Assembly (NCBI GenBank): GCA_900555635.1
Contig: USLU01000045.1
Span: 1-39,174 of the forward strand
Origin: an uncultured Bacteroides sp.
GTDB lineage: Bacteria; Bacteroidota; Bacteroidia; Bacteroidales; Bacteroidaceae
Direction of reading: 5' to 3'
DNA: 39,174 nucleotides
A program made the position numbers and the translations under genes. A model generated the notes under the pieces. It had not been told where the DNA came from, ran no database searches, and saw only the letters and a program-made list of their open reading frames with translations. Shown here piece by piece: positions 33,046-39,174 of this stretch; the first letter of the stretch is position 1; every line of letters starts with the position of its first letter.

Positions 33046-33080
33046 AACAAAAAAAGCTCCGCATATCTATGCGGAGCTTT
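33046..33080 (-). terminator. Intrinsic terminator of ettA
   Basis: AAAGCTCCGCA (33053-33063) pairs with TGCGGAGCTTT (33070-33080) around a 6-base loop. On the minus strand it is followed by a run of T residues (CTTTTTTTGTTT), 47 bases after the ettA stop. Confidence 0.9.
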
Positions 33081-33127
33081 CGTTATGTCAACAAGAAAAA
33101 GGGGATATATTCACGCTATAACAAATA

Positions 33128-34825
33128 TTAATCATTCATAAGCTTTCTGTAGCGTACACGGGTCGGTTCTTCCTTACCCAAACGTTTCTGTTTATTTTCC
33201 TCATACTCCGAGTAAGAACCTTCAAAGAAGAAGACATTAGAATCTCCTTCAAAAGCCAGAATATGTGTGCAGATACGGTCAAGGAACCAACGGTCATGGC
33301 TAATTACCACAGCACATCCTGCAAAATCTTCCAAACCTTCTTCGAGTGCACGGAGGGTATTCACGTCGATATCATTGGTAGGTTCGTCCAGCAGAAGCAC
33401 ATTTCCTTCTTCTTTCAGGCAGAGGGCCAAGTGCAAGCGGTTGCGCTCACCACCGGAAAGTACGCCACATAGTTTTTCCTGATCGCCACCCGAGAAGTTG
33501 AAGCGTGACAAGTAAGCACGGGCATTGATATCACGTCCGCCCATGCGGATGAGTTCAGTACCCCCTGAGATAACTTGATAAACGCTCTTGTTAGGATCGA
33601 TATCCTTATGCTGCTGGTCTACGTAAGCCACCTTAACAGTCTCTCCTACTTCGAACTCACCTTTATCTGCATTCTCCAATCCCATGATAAGGCGGAAAAG
33701 AGTGGTTTTACCGGCACCGTTAGGACCGATGATACCTACAATACCATTAGGCGGAAGCATGAAGTTGAGATCATCAAAGAGTAGTTTATCACCAAAAGCT
33801 TTAGCCACATGCTTGGCTTCGATCACCTTGTTACCCAAGCGCGGACCGTTAGGGATGAAGATTTCCAACTTTTCTTCTTTCTCCTTGATATCTTCGTTCA
33901 TCAATTTATCGTATGATTTCAGACGGGCTTTACCCTTAGCCTGACGAGCCTTAGGAGCCATGCGTACCCAGTCCAACTCTCGTTCAAGGGTTTTACGACG
34001 CTTGCTGGCAGTTTTTTCTTCCATCTCCATACGTTTGGTCTTCTGTTCCAACCAACTGGAATAATTGCCTTTCCAAGGAATACCTTCGCCACGATCCAAC
34101 TCAAGAATCCATCCGGCTACATGGTCAAGGAAGTAACGGTCGTGGGTTACAGCAATTACTGTTCCTTCATACTGCTGCAAGTGCTGCTCCAACCAGTCGA
34201 TAGATTCGGCATCGAGGTGGTTGGTAGGCTCATCAAGAAGAAGTACATCAGGCTTCTGCAACAACAATCTGCAAAGAGCTACACGACGGCGCTCACCACC
34301 GGAGAGATGTTCTACAGACTGGTCTTCGGGCGGACAACGAAGAGCATCCATAGCACGTTCCAGTTTACTGTCGAGGTTCCAGGCATCAGTAGCGTCAATA
34401 ATGTCTTGCAATTCGCCTTGACGTGTAAAGAGCTTGTCCATCTTGTCCTGGTCTTCATAATATTCGGGCAAACCGAACTTCTGATTGATTTCTTCGTATT
34501 CGTTCAAAGCATCCACAATGGGCTGCACGCCTTCCATAACGATTTCTTTCACGGTCTTGGTAGGATCCAAGTAGGGTTCTTGCGCAAGATATCCTACTGT
34601 ATATCCCGGTGAAAACACCACTTCGCCCTGATAGGACTTATCTAACCCGGCGATAATCTTCAGCAGGGTTGATTTACCCGAACCGTTCAGACCGATGATA
34701 CCGATCTTCGCTCCATAGAAGAACGAGAGGTAGATGTTCTTTAACACCTGCTTATTGTTCTGCTGAATGGTTTTATTCAGCCCTACCATAGAAAAGATAA
34801 TTTTCTTATCGTCTACTGTTGCCAT
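33128..34825 (-). CDS. ettA: Energy-dependent translational throttle protein (ABC-F ATPase)
   Basis: A soluble tandem ABC ATPase of 565 residues without membrane segments. The first domain has Walker A GLNGSGKST (43-51), signature LSGGERRRVAL and Walker B LLLDEPTNHLD. The second has GPNGAGKTT, LSGGERNRLHLAL and LLLDEPTNDID. The inter-domain linker and the N-terminal (V/I)GLNKT(I/V)-type start match EttA. Length is normal for the family. EttA binds the ribosomal E site and gates translation elongation in response to ATP/ADP. It is monocistronic with its own strong promoter and terminator. Confidence 0.96.
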   Translation of the reverse strand: MATVDDKKIIFSMVGLNKTIQQNNKQVLKNIYLSFFYGAKIGIIGLNGSGKSTLLKIIAGLDKSYQGEVVFSPGYTVGYLAQEPYLDPTKTVKEIVMEGVQPIVDALNEYEEINQKFGLPEYYEDQDKMDKLFTRQGELQDIIDATDAWNLDSKLERAMDALRCPPEDQSVEHLSGGERRRVALCRLLLQKPDVLLLDEPTNHLDAESIDWLEQHLQQYEGTVIAVTHDRYFLDHVAGWILELDRGEGIPWKGNYSSWLEQKTKRMEMEEKTASKRRKTLERELDWVRMAPKARQAKGKARLKSYDKLMNEDIKEKEEKLEIFIPNGPRLGNKVIEAKHVAKAFGDKLLFDDLNFMLPPNGIVGIIGPNGAGKTTLFRLIMGLENADKGEFEVGETVKVAYVDQQHKDIDPNKSVYQVISGGTELIRMGGRDINARAYLSRFNFSGGDQEKLCGVLSGGERNRLHLALCLKEEGNVLLLDEPTNDIDVNTLRALEEGLEDFAGCAVVISHDRWFLDRICTHILAFEGDSNVFFFEGSYSEYEENKQKRLGKEEPTRVRYRKLMND

Positions 34826-34941
34826 AAAAATGATTTAATGTATGAATAATGTGAACTTTCCGGGGGGATAGTTCATTATATAATATATACGTAATTTATA
34901 AAATTAATTTCGAACAAAAAACAAATTCTTAATACTGGCAG

Positions 34942-34972
34942 CAAAAGTACATGATTAATCGGTAATCACAAA
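34942..34972 (-). promoter_or_regulatory. Strong Bacteroides-type promoter of ettA
   Basis: On the minus strand TTTG (34969-34972) is followed after exactly 19 bases by TACTTTTG (34942-34949), matching both the -33 and -7 consensus. The start site would lie about 110 bases upstream of the ettA ATG, leaving a long A/T-rich leader. Confidence 0.75.
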
Positions 34973-35030
34973 AAAAATAGATACAATGTAATTTGTATGA
35001 CAATGTTTCCGCTATCAATCCACTACTTTT

Positions 35031-36602
35031 ATGCCAGACCAAAAACAATTAATGCCTATGAAGGAGCTACTTACACGACTGGAGGAACTGAACCGTACAG
35101 CCGAAATGGGAGGTGGAGACGCCCGCATCGAGAAACAACACGCCGCCGGCAAACTCACCGCACGTGAGCGCATTGACCTACTACTAGAAAAAGGATCGTT
35201 CATTGAACTGGACAAGTTGGTTACACACCGTTGTACCGACTTCGGTATGGAAAAACAAAAATATCAAGGCGATGGCGTTGTCACCGGCTATGGTATGATT
35301 GGCAAACGTTTAGTCTATGTCTTTGCACAAGATTTTACTGTTTTCGGAGGCGCACTTTCCGAAACACACGCAAAGAAAATTTGCAAAGTGATGGATATGG
35401 CCATGCAAATGGGTGCTCCTATCATCGGATTGAATGACTCGGGAGGCGCACGTATCCAGGAAGGTGTACGTTCACTGGCAGGATATGCTGAGATCTTTCT
35501 ACGCAACTCACTGGCTTCGGGTGTAATCCCACAGATTAGTGCCATTATGGGCCCTTGCGCAGGTGGAGCAGTGTACTCGCCTGCATTGACCGACTTCATT
35601 CTGATGGTAAAGAATTCGGGGTATATGTTCATCACAGGTCCCGATGTAGTAAAGAGTGTTACGCAAGAAGAAGTTTCGAAAGACGAACTTGGCGGTGTTG
35701 ATGTACATACCACCAAATCGGGCGTCGCCCATCTCGCTGCCGAAAATGACATAGAGTGCATTAACTACATACGCGAACTCATTTCTTATCTGCCGGGTAA
35801 CAATATGGAAGAACCGCCTTTTGTAGCAACCACCGACTCTCCTACCCGCCTCACTCCGGAACTAGCTAATCTGATTCCTACCAATCCGAATCAGCCTTAT
35901 GACATAAAAGAAATGATCCGTGCAGTGGCAGATGATAATAATTTCTTTGAACTACAGGAAGATTATGCCAAAAACATCGTTATCGGTTACATCCGCCTGA
36001 ACGGAAAAACGATTGGTGTAGTGGCGGATCAACCTCTGGCACTAGCAGGTACACTAGACATCAACGCCTCCATCAAAGCGGCACGTTTTGTACGTTTCTG
36101 CGATGCCTTTAATATTCCTCTGCTTACGCTTGTGGATGTTCCGGGATTCCTTCCGGGTATTGACCAAGAGTATGGTGGTATCATCCGCAATGGTGCCAAA
36201 CTACTGTATGCCTATTGCGAAGCTACTGTTCCTAAGGTTACAGTCATTACCCGCAAGGCTTATGGAGGCGCTTACTGTGTAATGAGTTCCAAGCATATTC
36301 GTGGCGATGTTAATCTCGCCTTCCCCACTGCCGAGATTGCCGTTATGGGTCCGGACGGCGCGGTAAATATATTATTCCGCAAAGACATTGATGCCGCCAA
36401 AGACGCCGATGCCAAACGGAAAGAGATGCAGGATGACTATCGAAGTAAGTTTGCCAACCCGTATCGTGCAGCCGAGCTGGGATATGTAGACGAGGTTATT
36501 GACCCAACTATCACCCGGCTGCATTTAATCAGGAGTTTCGAAATGCTTGCCAATAAACGGCAGTCGAACCCTCCGAAGAAACATTCCAATCTACCTTTAT
36601 AA
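35031..36602 (+). CDS. Acyl-CoA carboxylase carboxyltransferase subunit (propionyl/methylmalonyl-CoA type)
   Basis: The 523-residue protein is the beta (carboxyltransferase) subunit of a biotin-dependent acyl-CoA carboxylase. It has the N-terminal IEKQHAAGKLTARERIDLLL segment and two crotonase-fold halves, with oxyanion-type glycine pairs in LNDSGGARIQEGV and GPCAGGAVYSPAL (first half) and VDVPGFLPG and RKAYGGAYCVMSS (second half). These are typical of propionyl-CoA carboxylase beta and methylmalonyl-CoA decarboxylase alpha. In Bacteroides such enzymes take part in propionate metabolism. Direction (carboxylation or decarboxylation) cannot be read from sequence. The start is not certain: in-frame ATGs at 35052 and 35058 are also possible, and a -7-like TACTTTTA ends directly at the first ATG. 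First gene of a three-gene operon. Confidence 0.92.
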   Translation: MPDQKQLMPMKELLTRLEELNRTAEMGGGDARIEKQHAAGKLTARERIDLLLEKGSFIELDKLVTHRCTDFGMEKQKYQGDGVVTGYGMIGKRLVYVFAQDFTVFGGALSETHAKKICKVMDMAMQMGAPIIGLNDSGGARIQEGVRSLAGYAEIFLRNSLASGVIPQISAIMGPCAGGAVYSPALTDFILMVKNSGYMFITGPDVVKSVTQEEVSKDELGGVDVHTTKSGVAHLAAENDIECINYIRELISYLPGNNMEEPPFVATTDSPTRLTPELANLIPTNPNQPYDIKEMIRAVADDNNFFELQEDYAKNIVIGYIRLNGKTIGVVADQPLALAGTLDINASIKAARFVRFCDAFNIPLLTLVDVPGFLPGIDQEYGGIIRNGAKLLYAYCEATVPKVTVITRKAYGGAYCVMSSKHIRGDVNLAFPTAEIAVMGPDGAVNILFRKDIDAAKDADAKRKEMQDDYRSKFANPYRAAELGYVDEVIDPTITRLHLIRSFEMLANKRQSNPPKKHSNLPL

Positions 36603-36619
36603 TATAGGAGGACTGAGTT

Positions 36620-38131
36620 ATGATAAAGAAAATATTAGTTGCCAACCGAGGAGAAATAGCCCTGCGCATCTTCCGCACCTGCCGGGTGATGAACATTGCC
36701 ACGGTTGCCATTTATACACGCGTTGATCGTGGTGCCCTGCATGTGCGCTACGCAGAGGAAGCCTACTGCATCTCCGATTCACCCGAAGATACATCCTATT
36801 TGAAACCCGAAAAGATTCTTGCTATAGCCAAGAAAGTCGGAGCCGCCATTCATCCGGGCTACGGGTTCTTGTCAGAGAATGCCGACTTTGCCCGTAGGTG
36901 TGAAGAAGAAGGAGTGATATTTATCGGTCCCAATGCCGATATCATCGCCAAGATGGGCATCAAGACGGAAGCACGGAAAATCATGCGCGAAGCCGGATTG
37001 CCTATCGTTCCCGGTACCGAGAATCCTGTAAAGGGAATTGCCGAAGCTAAAAAAGTAGCAGCCGAAGTTGGTTACCCAATCATGCTGAAAGCATTGGCTG
37101 GCGGAGGTGGAAAAGGTATGCGCCTTGTCCGTTCGGAACAAGAGATTGAAGAAGCTCTACGGCTGTCACAATCCGAAGCCGGCAGTTCGTTTGGCAACGA
37201 CGCTGTGTATATCGAGAAATATATTGAGAATCCGCATCACATCGAAGTACAGATTCTTGGTGACAAATATGGTAACGTAATCCATCTGCACGAACGTGAG
37301 TGCTCCATTCAACGTCGTAATCAGAAGGTTATTGAAGAGTCCCCGTCTCCTTTCGTGAAAGACGAAACCCGTAAGAAGATGTTTAAAGTAGCTGTGGAAG
37401 CCTGCAAAAAGATAGGTTATTACAGCGCCGGCACATTGGAATTCATGATGGACAAAGACCAGAACTTCTACTTCCTCGAAATGAATACCCGTCTGCAAGT
37501 AGAACATCCTGTTACGGAAGAGTGTACCGGTGTAGACCTTGTACGCGATATGATTCTTGTGGCGGGTGGCAATCGTCTGCCTTATAAACAAGAAGACATT
37601 GAATTCCGTGGCGCTGCCATAGAGTGCCGCATCTATGCTGAAGATCCGGTAAATAACTTTATGCCTTCACCCGGTGTAATCACTGTACGCGAGGCTCCCG
37701 AAGGACGTAACGTCCGCCTAGATAGCGCTGCATATGCAGGCTTCGAAGTGTCACTGCATTACGACCCGATGATTGCCAAACTATGCTGTTGGGGACGTAA
37801 TCGGGATTCGGCTATATCCAGCATGGCACGTGCTCTGCGTGAATATAAGATTCTAGGTATCAAGACCACGATCCCCTTCCACCAACGTGTATTAAAGAAT
37901 GAAGCTTTCCTGAAAGGGAATTATGATACAACCTTCATAGATACACGTTTCGACAAAGAAGATTTGAAACGTCGTCAGAACACCGACCCTACTGTAGCCG
38001 TCATAGCCGCTGCCTTGAAGCATTATGAAGAGGAAAAAGATGCTGCTTCCCGTGCCACAACCCTTCCTGTGGTAGGTGACTCTCTTTGGAAATATTACGG
38101 TAAGCTGCAAATGACAGCCAATAATTATTAA
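36620..38131 (+). CDS. accC: Biotin carboxylase subunit
   Basis: A 503-residue ATP-grasp biotin carboxylase. It has the N-terminal KKILVANRGEIALRIFRTCR domain, the ATP-binding glycine loop KALAGGGGKGMR, the bicarbonate/ATP-site stretch HERECSIQRRNQKVIEESP, the metal-binding FLEMNTRLQVEHPVTE and the C-terminal biotin carboxylase domain ending with IKTTIPFHQRVL. It activates bicarbonate and carboxylates the biotin carrier. It is about 50 residues longer than E. coli AccC, with a C-terminal tail (about 455-503) as seen in propionyl-CoA carboxylase alpha-type proteins, although here the carrier is a separate gene. It begins 17 bases after the carboxyltransferase stop. Confidence 0.95.
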   Translation: MIKKILVANRGEIALRIFRTCRVMNIATVAIYTRVDRGALHVRYAEEAYCISDSPEDTSYLKPEKILAIAKKVGAAIHPGYGFLSENADFARRCEEEGVIFIGPNADIIAKMGIKTEARKIMREAGLPIVPGTENPVKGIAEAKKVAAEVGYPIMLKALAGGGGKGMRLVRSEQEIEEALRLSQSEAGSSFGNDAVYIEKYIENPHHIEVQILGDKYGNVIHLHERECSIQRRNQKVIEESPSPFVKDETRKKMFKVAVEACKKIGYYSAGTLEFMMDKDQNFYFLEMNTRLQVEHPVTEECTGVDLVRDMILVAGGNRLPYKQEDIEFRGAAIECRIYAEDPVNNFMPSPGVITVREAPEGRNVRLDSAAYAGFEVSLHYDPMIAKLCCWGRNRDSAISSMARALREYKILGIKTTIPFHQRVLKNEAFLKGNYDTTFIDTRFDKEDLKRRQNTDPTVAVIAAALKHYEEEKDAASRATTLPVVGDSLWKYYGKLQMTANNY

Positions 38132-38136
38132 GTCAA

Positions 38137-38178
38137 AGGAGTTACTCAAGTAATAAAAAAGTTATTTGGTTAACTCCT
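38137..38178. repeat. Small inverted repeat between biotin carboxylase and carrier genes
   Basis: AGGAGTTA (38137-38144) and TAACTCCT (38171-38178) are perfect 8-bp arms around a 26-base loop, in the 55-base gap. The right arm ends 8 bases before the carrier ATG, so pairing could influence its translation or mark a processing site. Confidence 0.4.
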
Positions 38179-38186
38179 AAAAATGA

Positions 38187-38717
38187 ATGTTTATGAATAC
38201 AATATTAGCAACATATTATGCCCAAATACAGGATATCCCTGATACCGAGTACAAAGTTGAAATACTCGAGGACGGCCCTATAAAGAAAGTGGCAGTCAAT
38301 GGCCAAATTTATGAGGTGGATTATAACGTAGGTGGAGACTCTATTTACTCCATCATCATCAATAACCATTCGCACGGTGTACAGATATCCCCCATTTCTC
38401 ATTCTGCATACACCATCATGAATAAAGGAGATCTGTTTCAGATTGAATTGAAAAGCGAACTGGAGAAGATTCATAATACGCATGGCGGTGCTGACAAGCT
38501 GGGTCGTCAATTAATAGAATCCCCTATGCCTGGTGTAATCTTAAAGGTATACGTTAAGAAAGGTGATACAGTGAAACATGGAGACCCATTATGTGTACTG
38601 GTAGCCATGAAGATGGAAAATGAAATTCGTGCCGTTGCCGATGGTATAGTAAAGGAAATCTTTGTAGAAGAAAATACCAAAGTAGGATTGAATGATAGAA
38701 TTATGATTGTTGAATAA
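38187..38717 (+). CDS. Biotin carboxyl carrier protein of the acyl-CoA carboxylase
   Basis: The 176-residue protein ends in a biotinyl domain (about 108-176, SPMPGVILKVYVKKGDTVKH) with the biotinylation motif VAMKMENE (K142). The N-terminal 100 residues form a beta-rich domain (VEILEDGPIKKVAVNGQ) like the BT linker of propionyl-CoA carboxylase alpha subunits, so this gene looks like the C-terminal part of a fused alpha subunit encoded separately. An in-frame ATG two codons downstream (38193) could also be the start. It is last in the operon and is the only clearly biotinylatable protein in the window. Confidence 0.93.
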   Translation: MFMNTILATYYAQIQDIPDTEYKVEILEDGPIKKVAVNGQIYEVDYNVGGDSIYSIIINNHSHGVQISPISHSAYTIMNKGDLFQIELKSELEKIHNTHGGADKLGRQLIESPMPGVILKVYVKKGDTVKHGDPLCVLVAMKMENEIRAVADGIVKEIFVEENTKVGLNDRIMIVE

Positions 38718-38814
38718 AAAGAATTGCTTATAAAGAATGAAAGTGAACTTTTCCTAGCATATCCAATCATCTTTAACATTCTCTTAATCAACACATTAAT
38801 TCTATTATAAAAAA

Positions 38815-38889
38815 GGCTACACCCTTTACTCTATATGGCTACACCCTTTTTGCAATATGGTGTAGCCCTGTGGGGTAAAGGGTGTAGCC
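38815..38889. repeat. Nested hairpin with four copies of GGCTACACC
   Basis: Outer arms GGCTACACCCTTTAC (38815-38829) and GTAAAGGGTGTAGCC (38875-38889) are perfect over 15 bp. Inner arms GGCTACACC (38837-38845) and GGTGTAGCC (38859-38867) repeat the same nonamer, so two direct copies face two inverted copies. It lies 97 bases after the carrier gene in terminator position, but no T-run follows on the plus strand. Alternative pairings (outer-left with inner-right, and so on) are possible. Confidence 0.85.
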
Positions 38890-38997
38890 ATATCAAACTT
38901 AATGTAAAAGGATACCAAATGGGCCTGAATTTCTTTATTATTTGTCTGCATAAATTCCCCTCCACATCACCTATTTTCAAAAAAGTTCAATAATATT

Positions 38998-39028
38998 TTT
39001 GTGTTTTCAAAAAACATTCCTATCTTTG
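38998..39028 (+). promoter_or_regulatory. Promoter of the tRNA-Lys gene
   Basis: TTTG (38998-39001), then exactly 19 bases, then TATCTTTG (39021-39028): both boxes match the Bacteroides consensus. The start site would be about 20 bases before the mature tRNA 5' end. Confidence 0.8.
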
Positions 39029-39054
39029 CACCCGCTTAACAGCAATAAAGGATT

Positions 39055-39127
39055 GATTCGCTAGCTCAGCAGGTAGAGCACAACACTTTTAATGTTGGGG
39101 TCTTGGGTTCGAGCCCCAAGCGGATCA
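39055..39127 (+). tRNA. tRNA-Lys (anticodon TTT)
   Basis: The 73-base cloverleaf has a 7-bp acceptor stem, GATTCGC (39055-39061) with GCGGATC (39120-39126, one G-U pair), and discriminator A at 39127. The D stem GCTC/GAGC and the anticodon stem CAACA/TGTTG enclose the loop CTTTTAA (anticodon TTT at 39088-39090). The T stem TTGGG/CCCAA carries a TTCGAGC loop. CCA is not encoded. The remaining 47 bases of the window hold nothing recognisable; whether an element is integrated at this tRNA cannot be seen from here. Confidence 0.97.
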
Positions 39128-39174
39128 CATAAGAACAAAGCCAAACGGCGACAAAAAAGAGACAAGTCCTACAA

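Noticed and set aside
39055..39174. Attachment site of an integrated element at tRNA-Lys
   Set aside because: The window ends 47 bases after the tRNA; no integrase or duplicated tRNA 3' end is visible.

Overview
The window reads as a Bacteroides-type chromosome (phylum Bacteroidota). Recurrent promoter elements match the Bacteroides -7 consensus TAnnTTTG, some with a TTTG -33 box 19 nt upstream. Genes lack Shine-Dalgarno sequences. The products are typical of the group: Na+-NQR, two TonB-dependent receptors with carboxypeptidase-regulatory-like N-termini, a DUF5686 protein, a hybrid PAS kinase and a propionate-type acyl-CoA carboxylase. I cannot name the species. No phage, CRISPR array or large conjugative element is visible; this is mostly core chromosome with small intergenic insertions.

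Layout. 1-2645 (minus): start of the Na+-translocating NADH:quinone oxidoreductase operon (nqrA, nqrB, first codons of nqrC). 2646-3039: two stacked inverted repeats. 3040-4440 (minus): exported C1B (bleomycin-hydrolase-type) cysteine peptidase. 4592-5785 (plus): POTRA-less Omp85-like barrel. 5913-9802 (plus): membrane GT2 glycosyltransferase followed by a soluble multi-PAS hybrid kinase. 9811-10027: a 217-bp MITE-like palindromic element with a 6-bp target duplication. 10092-13567 (minus): an oxaloacetate-decarboxylase-alpha/pyruvate-carboxylase-B-like carboxyltransferase without its biotin lysine, an orphan ECF sigma factor and a TRIC/UPF0126 channel. 13649-14731 (plus): WecB-family epimerase homologue with altered catalytic positions. 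14985-21362 (plus): DUF5686 outer-membrane protein, a four-helix-bundle (S23/IVP) gene inside a 33-bp inverted-repeat cassette, rarA, a D-2-hydroxyacid dehydrogenase and a membrane-tethered endonuclease/exonuclease/phosphatase-fold protein. 21482-27212 (minus): Oar-like TonB-dependent protein and a sensor kinase with a periplasmic ABC_sub_bind sensor. 27213-28289: gene-poor scar with a long hairpin and a broken AAA/PD-(D/E)XK pseudogene. 28290-32903 (minus): TonB receptor plus a choice-of-anchor-J lipoprotein. 33128-34825 (minus): ettA. 35031-38717 (plus): acyl-CoA carboxylase operon (carboxyltransferase, biotin carboxylase, biotin carrier). 39055-39127 (plus): tRNA-Lys(TTT).

Functionally, Na+-NQR, the decarboxylase-like carboxyltransferase and the biotin-dependent carboxylase fit the succinate/propionate fermentation and sodium energetics of Bacteroides, although they are separate transcription units. 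The least explained signals are the small non-coding or cassette-like elements between genes: the MITE-like element, the four-helix-bundle cassette and several long, near-perfect hairpins with unrelated sequences but similar architecture.
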